NCBI RefSeq assembly: GCF_010389155.1
Contig: NC_057761.1
Location: 43,944,213-44,008,212, forward strand
Length of the DNA stretch: 64,000 nt
Source of the DNA: Erigeron canadensis
Taxonomy: Eukaryota > Streptophyta > Magnoliopsida > Asterales > Asteraceae
Direction of reading: 5' to 3'
In this document: one piece after another, positions 20,384-33,700 of the stretch
Position numbering within the stretch: the stretch's first letter is position 1
Layout: each line of letters begins with the position of its first letter
Made by a program: the position numbers and the translations under genes
The notes under the pieces: generated by a model
Seen by the model: only the letters and a program-made list of their open reading frames with translations
Told to the model about the DNA's origin: nothing
Database searches by the model: none

Positions 20384-20565
20384 CTTGATAAACCCTTAAA
20401 TAACAAAGATTGAAAAACCCCACATCATGAAAATTTTAATATATAAAAAAAAACAGAACAAAACAAAAGGGAATAATATAATTATATAAATAAATTGGAA
20501 TGTATGTATATATATATCCAGAATTGGATGAGTTTGAAATGTGGATCTGTAAAGGGGTAACGATT

Positions 20566-20652
20566 CACGTGGCGATACTTTGAAACGGTGGGTTGGTGGA
20601 ATAAGCGAATGAAGGGTTGGTGACTTGGTTCTTCAATTTTTCTATATATATT
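20566..20652 (-). promoter_or_regulatory. ABCC promoter: TATA-like box and G-box
   Basis: Reading the minus strand, TATATATAG occurs at about 20642-20650, some 260 bases before the start codon. A palindromic G-box CACGTG (20566-20571, in the context CACGTGGC on the plus strand) lies between it and the ATG. G-box/ABRE cores often mediate ABA or light responses. Both assignments rest on motif match and position only. Confidence 0.35.
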
Positions 20653-20699
20653 TCGTTTGAGAAATTCTCACTATGCGTGTGTGTATATATAGGACTAAT

Positions 20700-23600
20700 G
20701 TTTGTAGATTATGAATATGTGTAAAATATTAGATATATTTTATTTGATTATATGAAAAAACATCACATCAAAGATTCTATAAACTATTAATAATAAATAG
20801 CAATATTCCATGATTCTTGAGAATATAATACATGTGATGTGAGTTTTGTTGACATGTTAGGAATTTTGGATGTTTTTACATATATATAAAAAATACTTCA
20901 TGTGAATTCTAGTATAACAAAAAGGATAATGATAACCTAATTGATGTGTAAGGATATTTTTAATAATAAAATAATGACTTTTGGAAAATTAAGTGGTAAG
21001 ATTAAGAAATAGAGATAGTGAGATACACGTGTTAAACTTTTAAAGTTTTAAGTTGATTTTTAGGCATATCTCTAAATTTATTTATGATTTTCCATAGCAA
21101 AAAGATGTTACTACTTACGTCTATACACGCTCACCAATTTGACATAAACACTCACTAACTATACATGAGTGTGTTTTTACACGGGAAGTATACTTTATTT
21201 GACCATAATGATCAAAGTACTATACGAGAAATATCAATGTATACTTACCGTATGGTGGGACTCACCAAACAATAAGGATACATTGTATTTATGCCGAATT
21301 GAGATATTATTATAGCAAGACCCCTTGCAAAATTATGTATGTGTATGGATGTTTGGATAATGTATGCGTAAGCATTATAAATAATCATAAATAAATAAAA
21401 GATCCATACGAGTACTATATAAGTAACTTGCAGTTAAGAGATAATAAAAGTAAAATTAATATATATTTGACACAAAAGCTTCGAGTTGGGATTGTCATTA
21501 ATGACTTGGAGCTGGAATTGGAGCTAAAAAATAGAATTTGTATTTCAATTATTTTTTAGACAAACTTTTAATTTAAAGATCTTTCAGGACTTTTAGAAAC
21601 ATTTTGGAACGAGGCTTTTGATTTCAAATGCATATCCAAACAGATATACCATTTTAGAATGAGTTTTTTATATTAAAAAAAAATTTCAATACTTTTAAGC
21701 TCTCAAAAGTGTTCAAAAGCCATCTGTCAAACAAGCACCGCTATATTTAGGTAACGATGAATTAAAACCTGATATGAATGTTGTAACTTATAGCTAATAT
21801 ATGATATTTTTATTCTGCTAAGTACAAAGTACTAACGAGATATTTGTGATATAAGCTATAAGTTAGAGTCTCGAAGTCGTATTATAATGATAGTGTCTAG
21901 CTCCAAATATCAATTGTCTCTGATTCTTAATTGAGAAAAGTAAGTATGGGGCTGTTATGCATCAACTTAGGTAAAAAAAAACTCCTCACATATCAATATT
22001 TTAATATTTCGAATAAATGTTTGGCCCCCCATAATTTTTATGGTTTAAAAAAAGGTATATGAGGGGTTTTTCACCCAACTTATATATCTAACAGCCTCAT
22101 ATTCCCTTTCCCTTCTCAATTTATGTTTATCGTTGAAGCAAAATATGCCTTTAATGGCTTGGTGAACATTGTCTTCAATTTTGCATTAGATCAAGAAGAC
22201 AAAGTATAAAGACAAATAGGATGTTTTGGTAATGATTGTATTGTGTTTTGAGAATGAGTTTTGGTTGCACATATGTACGGAGAAACGTGCCATTTTGCAA
22301 CAGTAGTGTTCCTAGCGTCGATGCATCATATGGATGATGAGGTCATTGGTTTGTTGTATTATGTCGAATATGAATAATTGAAGTCTTGACTTTATAAAAT
22401 ACATATGTGGGCTTGATGAATATTTGTGTCACTTAATTTTAGTATAAATTTTTTTTATTAAGAAGTTAACTTATTTTTCTATGATACTCACTTGAAAATT
22501 TTATGTTATTCAGCTTAATGATATGTTACTATTGTTATTTATTAATAACAAAATGTCATTTCTTTATAAAAGATAAATACGAAGAGTATCTTTTAATAGA
22601 TCGAGTACAAAACCATTATATATATTGGTACGAATAGTATATATTATTCCCTTTAGTATAGGGTACAAAACCTATACAGTGTTAATTAAAATATGATCAG
22701 TACCTTTTATATAATTTAAACGTTGTATTTGCAAGACCAAAATAATCCATCTTTTAACTTTACGTACACTAGTTCATGTGTCCAACCAGAATTGACCTCA
22801 AGTGTGTGTTCTAGCTAGTTTCTTCTAATTTTGTGTCTCTCTCTATTAATTCTTTAAAGTCCAGCTACCAATAATCTTGTATTTGTCTTTTAATCATTTG
22901 TTTATTATGGTTTGTTAATTATTTAATAAATTTATGCAAGTTATTAAATTTTACTCCCAAGTTTTTTGTTTTTTTTTTTATTGTTATTTTTGTATGTATA
23001 CACGTACACATTTTGAAAGGAGGACAACGTGGTTCTAGCACAAATATTATCCGGTCATAAGAAGTAACTACTTAATATGGATAGGAATAAATAGATAATG
23101 CAAGTGGATCGACTTGCAAAAGTTAGATGCAACGTACTTCTATATTAATGCCATAGTAGTGAGAAAGTGTTTATCGAGTCAAGATAGCCTACCATCTTTT
23201 AAAGGTCATATTATATCGACATAATTATAATTATTTGTTAATCAATAAACCTTGACTTAAGACAAATGTCACAATTCTAGCTCTGTGGAAGAAGACACAT
23301 GCATGAACTTCCTACGAATTGAATGGCATTCACAAAAGTTGGAAAGCAATTTTGCTTCGATATACTTTTTTTTTTTTTAGTTTCCAAGTAATGTAATACT
23401 TTTTTGGAAAGTCGTCTTTGTAAACAAGAAATTGCTGTAGACATAAAGAGGCAATGAGATTTGAATGAAGATCGAAACTGTTTATCGTTTTTATATATCA
23501 CTTCTTTTAATATACAACAATAATATGTATGTTACTCTATAAATTTAGTAAAATTAAATAGTAAGACTTCAAATAGAATAGAGAGTCTTTGATCTAACAG

Positions 23601-24054
23601 TAACTTAATTATTAGATAAAGAGATGAATTAATTAATATCATATGCCTAATGGGCACATAATAGAAAATCTCAATTTGTAAATAAAATAACAGTGTTTTA
23701 TTGACTTGGAAATCTTTAGTTAAAATCTCACTTTAAACAAGATATTTGGGAATGAAAAATATGTGGTAGACGGTATTTCAAATCTCGGTAGAGATCCAAT
23801 ATTGTTTAACGTGTTTGTGTATGTGGGGTTCGGTAGTTTTTTCTTGAATGTATACTCATAGTTAAATGTGAAAGGGCGGATTAAGTCAAATGATTATTTC
23901 GGTTTAAACAAGTCTTCACTAAATCAACCCGTTATTTTGGTTTAAGTAAGCCTTCACTTTTAAGTGGTAGTGCTAAACTAAAAACAATTATCAATTAGAA
24001 AAAGAGGCTATTGGGGGTTGAACAAGCAATTAAAGGTGTGGTGTTTTTTTTTTA
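20700..24054. other. Intergenic, no gene recognised
   Basis: Very AT-rich. At about 21470-21750 a stretch has inverted-repeat-like words and ends near GTCAAACAAGCACC, resembling a degraded hAT-like MITE, without clear ends. No long open frame with protein-like composition was found. Confidence 0.5.
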
Positions 24055-24907
24055 TCTTTTATTATACTAAAACACAGTTACTCTAAAAATTTATCGACCA
24101 ATCATAGCTCTCGATTTCTTAATGTTGACTTTTGTTTTCAATTTTGACTTTAATTTACACTTTTTTGTTTTTCATCATAAATTTACACTTTTTATTCAAT
24201 AATTTCAATATAATAAATAAATAAATAAATAAATAATAATAGCAGCTAATATACATCCGATAGAATAATAGTTAATATGTATCCAATAAAATAATAACTA
24301 ATATATATCTAATAATATGTTCTATCATATATATATATATATATATATAATTAACAATAGATTAAATTTAATGTAAATATATCAAGATTTTAATAGTAAT
24401 TGTATAATTTTAATATTAATAGAGACAGTTGAACTTATGACTTTCAATGATGTCACCATTTAGTTTTTTACATAATTTTATTTAATTAATAAAAAACAAA
24501 TAACTAAAATAATTATTTTTACAATGTTATTAAAATTGGTTTCTATCCACAAAGTCTGACTTTCACACAAGAACAATTGTACATCGCGGTATCTCGAGTT
24601 AAGTCGAGAAGGGGCTTTAAGGTGTTAATACGTGACAAAGATGAGAAGACAAAAGACATTACAACAAATTTCGTCTATAAAAAAGTCTTTCAACTGATGA
24701 AGGAGAGTATATGCTTCCAATGATTATTTATTACATTAGTTTTCCTTCTATTAGTTTAACATTATTGGCATTTGAATTAAATACATGATATCTACATATA
24801 TTTTCAACTTTGAACTTATAAGCTTTTATGAGTAACATGTATTAATATATAATATTAATAATGTCGTAAGTCACGTGTTCAGTGTTGGACACGGGTCTAA
24901 AATCTAG
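24055..24907 (+). mobile_element. Non-autonomous Helitron, 853 bp
   Basis: The 5' end TCTTTTATTATACTAAAAC follows an A. The 3' end is a hairpin (CGTGT...ACACG) followed by GGGTCTAAAATCTAG and then T. TC at the start, a 3' hairpin, CTAG at the end and insertion between A and T are Helitron features. An AAAT microsatellite and a (TA)n run lie inside. There is no Rep/helicase frame. Confidence 0.55.
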
Positions 24908-24929
24908 TTCTAAACTATAAAATTAATCA

Positions 24930-25208
24930 GTGGTTGGATCCAAATCAATCAACCAACTTTGTTGGATTAATGGTTGAGCACTTGTCTCCAGGACAAAGGG
25001 TCAAGGTTTCGATCTTCATACCTAGTATTCTAGTAAGGTACTAAGGTTGAAGGTCATTTTCTACCTTTGGTAGAATATGAAAACAGTCTCTCTATCTTTG
25101 GTAGGGGTGAGACTGTCTACATATTAACCTCCCTCACACACCGTCAAAGATGGTATTAGGACCAAAAACCATGAAAAATGACACTGAGAGGTACTTTACT
25201 TTTATTTT
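24930..25208 (+). mobile_element. SINE with 14-bp TSD
   Basis: The internal pol III promoter is visible: A-box-like TTAATGGTTGAGCACTTG and B-box-like GGTTTCGATCTTC. The perfect 14-bp duplication TATAAAATTAATCA flanks it (24916-24929 and 25209-25222), the hallmark of LINE-mediated insertion. The 3' region contains CTCTATCTTTGGTAGGGGT, shared with the SINE in ABCC intron 1, so both belong to one family. Confidence 0.8.
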
Positions 25209-25222
25209 TATAAAATTAATCA

Positions 25223-28200
25223 AATATCCTAATATACATCATTATTAAGTATTGAACTTTAGTTTTTATCTAAAAAGATAAATTAAACCTTTATCAAATA
25301 AGCTAAAATTCATTTTTCAAAAGGTAAAAATCTCTATCGAATAGATTAATTTTACATTAATTGGCAATTAAACTTAGTGGTTAGTCTATATTTGTATAGT
25401 ACTGATAAATAGAGCATTGCCCTTTTTGAAACCAAAGATGTATTCCATCTTTGAAATGATTTTCCAATCATAAACCAACAATAATGTTGTCTTCCCGTAC
25501 TTTGAGATATATTGTTTTTTTCTTTTTCTTTTTCTAATGGCAACTCTAAACTTAAAACTATATTTTACTTGGAAACAATATGTATACAAATATCCGAGCA
25601 GATGAATTAACACCTGCCATTATCATTAAAAAATTCTAGTGTGTAAGAATATTATAATAATTAGTATTTGAAAAGTATAATAAAACAATGTTATCTTGTT
25701 TCTTGTAATTACTTAGACAGATGCTTATAAGAGTTATGCATGATTGTCGTTGTGCTTGAGGACTCTCGACACTATTGACAGGGAGAGTCCTTTAGTTGCG
25801 TCCTTGGCCAAAGTCCCTAGGAAGAAATTGGAGGACGCTGAGATGTGGGGTAGGCAACAATTTTTTACTTTTTTTGTTTTATATGTGTGGTGTATATATA
25901 TATGTGTGTGTGTGTGTGTATGTATTTGTGCGCGTGAGATAAATTATAAATTAGTTGATGATGTGGCGAAAAAGTTTCAAGAAGTTTTTCTTATAAATAG
26001 GGACAGTCCTGAAGGAAATCCTAAGTGATGTGACGTTGAGTTGGTAGGTAAGAATTTTCACGCTTCCCCTTCTCATAAACACAAACCTTAATAAAGATCA
26101 AGCAACACACATTGATGACAAAACTTAGTCTTGTACTTATATACATATGACGAGGGCTTAAATACTCGTGCTACGCACGTCGTGGTTTAAATATATTGTT
26201 TGCATGTACTTTGTTTCCGATTTTTTAAATAGGTAATGAAAGTGGTTTCGTAAAACCATATTATTCATCGTTTTTTAAATAAAAAAATTATACTATAATA
26301 ATTGGTAGAAAACAAATAAATGTTTCAGGACGAATAACGTGGTTCGCCTAACAAAGGAACCCCAACCGATATTTAGTCTTTTATTATGATAAAAAAAAAG
26401 AAGCTTTCACTAACCATTCGAAAATCAAATCCACCTGCATATAAACATTTCAACAGATACAAATTGACATATGGCTATTTAAAGAGATAATTGTATACCT
26501 GTATGTGCAGATTGAATAACAGTTTCCCTTAAACTGAATATATAATTTTGGACCTTTACACCATAAGGGTAATAGTGATTTAACACACCAATTTCACAAT
26601 TTAGGTACCAACCATTTTTCTACACTCTACTTATTACATTCATATCTTCCAAACTTTGTTTATCAATGACAGATAGCCGCCTTGAATGATTTTCAGACTC
26701 ACGTTGTAACTTTGTTGTTTGTAATCCACTATCTAGGCCATCGGGCAGATATTAGGTAACTTATTGTTAATATAGGTGGAAGAATTTGTATACAAAGTAC
26801 ATTAGTTGTATATAATGTAGCTCCAGTACAATTACAAGTGCAGTGGCATACAGAACAATGGTATAAAAGATCAGACGTATTTCCATCAAGTTTTCATACA
26901 TAATCTAAATAAACAGCCCGTAAACATATATTGGGACCAAATAATTATTCAAGTATTTTCTATCATAGGTTACTTACCAAGTCGTCATTTAGGTCTTCAT
27001 CAAAGACTATGCTAACCAACATTTGGAAACCCATCTTCCTGAATATGAACCACTGAAAATATGAATATATTAGAACAATGACATAACACACTAGAAATAG
27101 TAAAAAAAAAGCCTTCCAAATACTCAACGTCAAACATATATATTGTGATTTAGGGCGAATATCTTCTCAAATATGTTAATAAGAAAGGATTAATATATAA
27201 TAATATCCATCTTTATACCTCTCTAATTGAAACGTAATTAACTGAAAAAGAAGAGAGTCATAACAATAATAATAATGCACCTTTTCTATTGATTATGTTC
27301 GGCTTTAGACAAAAACTATCATGAATCACTGCTATTTGTTTATCTTTTGCTACATCGGATTTATTTTCAAGCTTCAATCGCTCTAAACCCAAAATAAACA
27401 CAAACATGTGTATACAATTCCGAAATTACAATCGCAAGGATTCCTTATATGATAATAGTGATCATTCATGTTTTATTTCTTATACTTATTAAATACATTG
27501 TCACTCACAGAAGCTCAAAGACAACAAATTTAATGACCAAAATTTATAAACACATAAATATTTACCCTTTGCATTCCAAACCCTTCGTACTGTTATCTTC
27601 ACATATATACATGTAAGAGATTTCGGGCGGATTAATATAGGGTTTTCTCTCTCATTGAGTATTTAAAATAGACATTTCTACTTCGAGAGAGCTCGAGCGC
27701 GGACCCGGTTAAGACAACGTATGTTAGAATTCTCGCAGTCAAATCGAGACGCAAAGTTTCAAGCGAAATAAAATTTGCATAAAAAATATAGATATTAAAA
27801 TATAGGTAACTATAAAAAATGTTAAATGTAGTTCTTAGGGGTTTACTTAACGTGCATTAAAAGAGTATACATTTTCATATTAAAAACTCACCCCCTGAAT
27901 TTTATGGTAAGTATACAACTGATTAATGCACCTTAACGAAAGTCTTTAAGGCTTCGTTTAGCAAAACCCATAACAATAAAGCATCTATAACTAAACAATA
28001 TATACTATTATTATTAATTACTCTCATCAATTTATAAATCAATTTTACGTATAAAAACATAATAACACAAACAATGCTAATTTTATTAAAACAAATTATT
28101 AAGTTCACTAAGCTATAATTATTTCATTAATTACCATCATAAATTTTGATTTTAGAATTGATTGCATTCTTATAACTTTTATTATATATAAGATATTTAC

Positions 28201-28820
28201 TAACCTATTTTGTAATTGTTTTAAATCATTTTTTCGTTATAACTGTAAAAATATTTACTTTGATGGATTCAAAGGAAATCAATAATGAGGGCTTACAATA
28301 TGAGAAGCATTTTTTTTCACAAATTTACTTACTTTAGATTACAAAATGCCGACTACTGTTAAATAAATAAATAAATGAAAATCAAATTCAATTTGATGTT
28401 GAAGAGAAGAAACAGAAAAAAAGGAAATTACTTTCCAAAAAGTAGGTTTTTTATTACAAAAAAAAAAATGTAAAGTAGATATAAAGTAAAATGGGGATGT
28501 TAAAGTGGTGGTCCGAAAAAGATTTTAACAATACAAAAAGAAGTCACGTGTCAAATGGAAGTGGGCGTGTGAGCCATGAATGTAGGTCTCACTGTACCAC
28601 GGGCTGCTATTGCTTACTCATCCTCAATACGTCGACGTTTTGTATATTGGAAATCAAAACTTGAGGCTATGCAGTGTACACTTTGCAAACTTGGAGGTGG
28701 TGCACTGGTGCTATTACCAGCTAAAATTTTTCATATTCATTCATATAACATTATAACTACTATTATTCGTAAGTAGTTACCACGTGTTAATATTCTTTGT
28801 ATAATTGTTATTATATTTAA
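25223..28820. other. Intergenic, no gene recognised
   Basis: The open frame at 25744-26028 encodes a protein-like start (RESPLVASLAKVPRKKLEDAEMW) but then runs through a (TG)n microsatellite (25903-25919); it may be a captured gene fragment. A short hairpin CGTGC-TAC-GCACG at 26167-26179 resembles a decayed Helitron 3' end on the minus strand, without a CTRR end. A frame at 28576-28776 is unrecognised. The remainder is AT-rich. Confidence 0.45.
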
Positions 28821-29089
28821 CCAGTACGTTACACGCGCAACGCGATGGTGGTTGTGACGACGACGATGTGATGGTAGGGGCGACTATTGGTGGTAGGTGA
28901 AGCGTTGATTAGAGTAGATTATTGATATAAATGGTTAATGGAGATATTTTCAATAATAAAGGATTAATAGTGTAATTTAATCATTAATTTTAAAAAATGA
29001 TAGTGTAAGTGAAAATATTAAATATTTTAAGGATGATTAATGAAAATATTACATGGAAGAGTATCTTAGACATTCCCTCCATGTATAGA
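28821..29089 (-). mobile_element. Short non-autonomous Helitron, 269 bp
   Basis: On the minus strand it starts TCTATACATGG after A. It ends with the hairpin CGCG-TTG-CGCG (28834-28844), then TGTAACGTACTGG, followed by T. CTGG fits the CTRR rule. It carries only AT-rich filler. The 5' end is chosen by resemblance to TCTATAC starts and is less certain than the 3' end. Confidence 0.45.
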
Positions 29090-30203
29090 TATGAGAAACT
29101 TTAACTATCATATATGATATATGTAAAAAGTATTATCATAAAACTAACAAGAAATTAGCAACATACAAAAAGTCAAAAATAGACATTTAGAGTTTGAAAT
29201 TATACCAACTGATCGAAAAAATGTTGTTAAGAGAATACCGATTTTTGATCCAAATTTTATATGCAATTTTAAAGAAAATAATGATTGATCAATGAAGAGA
29301 AAAGATTCTTTATGTTTCCCCCTCAAAAATACCAAAAGGGCCACAATTATCTTTTCGAGTGATTATGAGTAGTGTTTTATTAAATTTTAGGGGCATGTGT
29401 TTGGCATGTGTCAAAATTGGACTCGAATACTATACAAAATAAAAAAAAAGGTCAAATAAATCCACTCTACTTTTATGAAGGCTTTATTGAGGCTTCCATG
29501 AAGTGAGGGAATGCACTTCAGACCATAAATTATTTCCATATCAATCATTAACACACACATACATACATCAAGTCATCAATGCTAAACATTTAGGTATAAC
29601 CAACAATCAATATCGACAAAGAGGTATTCCTTCTAGATCATCGGATCTATTCATCAAAACTTTGATGGTGATTTTGAAATAACATTGTTACATTTTTATA
29701 ATTTTAGTAGACTATTCGTAACCGTTTACTCTTTCACCTATATTTTTTCTTGCCAAATCAGCATCGCATTCTCATTTTTTTCACTTTTTACTTTTTTCTT
29801 TAACCATTCATCTATCATTTGGTCTCCATTATTATTTAATTAAAAACACAATACATTTAATCAATATGTAAAAATGGACCACACATTTTGTCTTTTTAGA
29901 TAGGTGATCATAATCACCTTCCTTCCTTCACCTTCACTCATCACCTACATCCCTTAACCATTCACCCTTTTCACATTTACCTTTCACCTACCTCTTTCAC
30001 TTATCTTTACAAATGGTCTTAACTGCAAATGAGTAAAAAAACAAATAAATCAGTTTAAACAAGATCATCGGATCAATATTTTAAATTTCATATCTCATAT
30101 CTCACATATATGCTACTATCTCCGTTACAATTTAAATGTCCACATTTGACTTACAAAGTATTATTTTTCTCTAACTTAATTTGACAGTATATATATATAT
30201 ATA
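29090..30203. other. Intergenic, no gene recognised
   Basis: AT-rich. The stretch 29740-30010 is pyrimidine-rich with repeated TTTCACCT/TCACCTAC words, possibly a degraded MITE. No coding signal was found. Confidence 0.45.
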
Positions 30204-30519
30204 TGAGTTAATTACTGAAATAGTACCTAACGTTTGCGTCATATTACTGGTTTCATACATTTTCTTTCGAAATTACGTTGATCATACCCAACGTATGCAA
30301 ATCTCCACTCGGACCATACTGGAGGCTAACGCCGTCACGTGACCGTTAAAAATCCCTCCACGTGACTTGCACGTGAGGGGTAAAAATGTATATCGCTTTC
30401 TTAATTACTTAAACGGTACCTAACGTTTGCACGATATTGCTGGTTTCATACCTAATGTTTCTTAATTACTTAAATGGTACCTAATGTTTAGTTATTAATT
30501 TTTTTTATATATTTTTATT

Positions 30520-31075
30520 TGAAAGGTGAATTCCGCTTTAAGCCAATGTCTTAAAAACTGGTATTTTAGTTATACTTGTGTGGAAAAATTTTCTAGTATT
30601 ATCGGCATTACCGAAAATACCGGTCAATATTTTTATGAAAGAAAAATAAAACAAATTAAAAATAGTCGTACCTGCCGGTATTTCCGGTAATACCGATAAT
30701 GCTGGAAATTTTTTCACACCAGTATGACTAAAATACCAGATTTTAAGACATTGAATTAAAGCGGAATTCACCTTTCAAATTTTAACTTGTTTTATTTTTC
30801 TTTCATAAAAATATTGACCGGTATTTCCGGTAATACCGATAATACCAGAAATTTTTCCACACCAGTATGACTAAAATACCAGTTTTTAAGGCGTTGGCTT
30901 AAAGCGGAATTCATCTTTCAAAATTTAATTTGTTTTATTTTTCTTTCATAAAAATACTGAGCGGTATTTCCGGTAATACCGATAAGACAAAAAAAATTTT
31001 CACACCAGTATGACTAAAATACCAGTTTTTAAGACATTGAGTTAAAGCAAAATTCACCTTTCAAAATAAAAAATA
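30520..31075. repeat. Inverted plus tandem units with CGGTATTTCCGGTAATACCG
   Basis: The middle of the long-TIR element contains one inverted and three direct units of about 140-150 bases. Each has CGGTATTTCCGGTAATACCG, ACCAGTATGACTAAAATACC and GCGGAATTCACCTTTC. The first unit (30520-30660) faces the next (30664-30785), forming a large palindrome. Similar words occur in the element at 5222-5999. Confidence 0.7.
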
Positions 31076-31235
31076 AAATAAAATAAAATTTAAAGAATTA
31101 ATAATTAAACGTTAGGTACCATTTAAGTATATAAGAAACATTAGGTATGAAACCAGCAATATCGTGCAAACGTTAGGTACCATTTAAGTAATTAAGAAAC
31201 GTGATACTACATCTTTACCCCTCACGTGCAAGTCA

Positions 31236-31400
31236 CCCGGGGGGGGGGGTGAGTGAGATTTCTGCTCATTGCAGTCACCTCCGGGCTTCTTCGCACCTGG
31301 ATAGTACTAGGACCCTTTGTGCCTCGGACCTTGATCAGATAAAGTTGCCCGCCCTATGACCCACAACTCAAAATGAGCCTTGCGACCGGGGGGGGGGGGG
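31236..31400. other. Insertion bounded by two poly-G tracts
   Basis: About 140 bases of GC-richer sequence lie between an 11-G run (about 31239-31249) and a 13-G run (about 31388-31400). They replace a short stretch present in the opposite arm of the host element. The inserted sequence is unlike its surroundings and unidentified; a retroposed fragment is possible. Confidence 0.55.
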
Positions 31401-31856
31401 TTAACGGCCACGTGACGGCGTTAGCCTCCAGTATGGTTCGAGTGGAGATTTGCATACATTGAGTATGATCAGCGTAATTTTGAAAAAAGACTATAAAACA
31501 GTAATATGGCGTAAATGTTAGGTACAATTTCAGTAATTAACTATATATATTTTGTATAATATAATATGAATATTTAACAGAAGTTATATCAATAAGAAAT
31601 ACATCCAAAGCTCAATCTATCTATATATTTCACATCAAATATTGTATAACATAACCAAAACATTTTAAAGTCAAAGTTACAAAAAAAAAAACTTCAAAAA
31701 TCAAAATAAGAAATTTAAATTGGGACAGAAGAAGTGTAAATTTTATGGGATGTTTGGTTCAAAGATATATAGATCTGGATTTATATTTTTTGTCATGTTG
31801 TATACTTTAAAAAGTTTCATTTTCTATATGAAATTTCTTTAGAATATCTAAACTAA

Positions 31857-32123
31857 GGTTATTTTCAATGTTAAGGACGTTCTTAGGTGTCCTTGAGCTG
31901 CCACATCATATCCTTACAAATCCTTATACATCTTTACAAATCATTCAAATCTTACAATATAATTTTATCTCCAACCATACAAACATCCTTACATATCGTT
32001 ACATATTCTTTTACTTCCACTAAAAATAAAAATATATCAAGTAAGGACAAGCTTTAGTCTTGAACAAACTTCAATGACAAATAATATCCAAAAGCACTCA
32101 AAGACACCTCATTGGAGATAGCC
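31857..32123. mobile_element. Tourist/PIF-like MITE, 267 bp
   Basis: Imperfect inverted ends GGTTATTTTCAATG and CATTGGAGATAGCC are flanked by the 3-bp duplication TAA (31854-31856 and 32124-32126). TWA duplications are typical of PIF/Harbinger-derived MITEs. There is no coding capacity. Confidence 0.6.
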
Positions 32124-32625
32124 TAAGTAAGCACTTATTTTTTCTCATTTAAACCTTTTCATGAAAAGAGCCAATACCAAAAGTCTAGTAGGAAAGCAAT
32201 AGGTCAACCTTTACTCATATATAGGGAACCGTAAGTACAACCTTTATTAGTTGCGATCCATTTCTATTTCACATGGTTTGTTTATTGGTGATGACAAAAA
32301 TATGATGAACTTTGGCAAATGTACATCAAACAATCATGAATCAAGCGTGTGTAAAATATTATCAATCAGTCCATTAATGGATCATACATTTAATAATGTG
32401 ACACACCCATGTGAGAAAAGTATTCAGGGGTTTTTGGCCCAATCCTGAAAAAATAAATGAGTTTTGAGTTTAAAAAAGAAAGAACCAAGATAAACATGAG
32501 AAAAAGATAGACATGCTTTAAGTTTGTATTTTGGGATACCTTATCTTTTTAGGTTATCGTCATTTCAAAAAAAAGGAAAACGGGTATCCTTATATTCTTT
32601 TTATTATTAATCATAAAATTTTGTA

Positions 32626-33700
32626 CCCCGCGTTGCGGGGTCTCAATTCCTTTGTTAAAACGGTTCGTTATTTTAGTATATATGCCGTGAATTTTTAACA
32701 GCTTAATTAGAAATAATTATGTCATTAATATGTTTGTTTAAAAGTATGCAAGAAACCAAAACGTAACCCGTAGTAGAAACCTGAACGGGATGTGATATGA
32801 CAAAAATATCAATATATTAATTCAAATATCAAGTGGATGCGATATAGCAAAATGCAAGTAGTGGTACGGGGTGTATCACAATAAAGTTGAATGACAAATA
32901 AAAAGTGTGAAAAAAACAAAAGAAGTAACTTGTAATAAAAAATCCGAAAAGGAAAAACAAAACTAAAAAAGAAAATGACGTGACAAAATCCGAACAGGAT
33001 GCAATGTGGCAAAATCCAAACTATAAGAAACGTGCGATGTGTCACTTTATAACCGATGCCACGTGTCAAGTTTTAATAAGCATGGTTACTATTGATAACC
33101 ATGCAAACAAAAAACGAAAGAAAAAACTCCAAATGGGATCCGTAATGTCAGAATCTAAATAGTGATGCGGGATATATGATGAACCAATAATAGAGATCAT
33201 ATAAGCAAAAAAAAAAAGTATCAAAAAACCAAGATAAACCGAAAGATAAATAACCTTAAAGAAAATAGAAATAACAAAGGAAAAATAAAATGTTAAGTAA
33301 AACTTTCCAATATATTATTTGAGAACACAAAAGCCAAAAAACTATGATGAACACCAAGAAAACACCCCAAACGGATCCAAAATGGCAAAATCTAAATAGA
33401 GATGTGGGGTATACGATGAACCAATAGAAAGAAAACACAAAAGCAAAAAAACTATGTAATAAACCAACAAAAACCGAAAGAAAAATAACCTTAACGGAAT
33501 CCGATATGGCAAAATCCAAAAAAACGCGGGGTATAGGTGGACCAACAGAAAGAAAACACAAAAGCAAAAAAAACTATGTAGGAAACCAAGAAAAACCAAA
33601 AAAAAAAAAATAACCTTAACGGAATCCGATATGGTAAAATCTGGAAAAAAACGCAGGGTACAGATGGACCAATAAAACAATGTCATGTGGCACGTGACAC
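32626..33700. repeat. Hairpin and degenerate tandem repeats of about 125 bp
   Basis: From about 32980 to 33680 units recur containing CCTTAACGGAATCCGATATGG, or variants, followed by CAAAATC and GGGGTATA. Clear starts are near 33364, 33489 and 33614, a period of about 125 bases; older units near 32985 and 33128 are more diverged. At 32626-32640 is the strong hairpin CCCCGC-GTT-GCGGGG, like a minus-strand Helitron 3' end but lacking a CTRR end. Long frames on the minus strand here are by-products of the repeats. Confidence 0.6.

Larger units (their letters stand above)
30204..31542. mobile_element. Long-TIR DNA element, 1339 bp, in a (TA)n tract
   Basis: The left arm begins AGTTAATTACTGAAATAGTA and the right arm ends with its near mirror TTCAGTAATTAACT. 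Arms of about 290 bases remain paired, including the phrases CCTAACGTTTGC/GCAAACGTTAGG and CACGTGACTTGCACGTGAGG. The flanks on both sides are TA repeats, which could be a duplicated target. There is no transposase. Long arms suggest a Mutator-like non-autonomous element; this class call is inferred. Confidence 0.65.

Noticed and set aside
21470..21750. hAT-like MITE
   Set aside because: Inverted words are present, but no matching ends or 8-bp duplication were found.
25744..26028. 94-residue open frame
   Set aside because: It runs through a (TG)n microsatellite and matches nothing I recognise; at most a captured fragment.
32626..32640. A seventh Helitron with 3' hairpin CCCCGC-GTT-GCGGGG
   Set aside because: The hairpin is strong but no CTRR end follows at the expected distance, so ends cannot be set.
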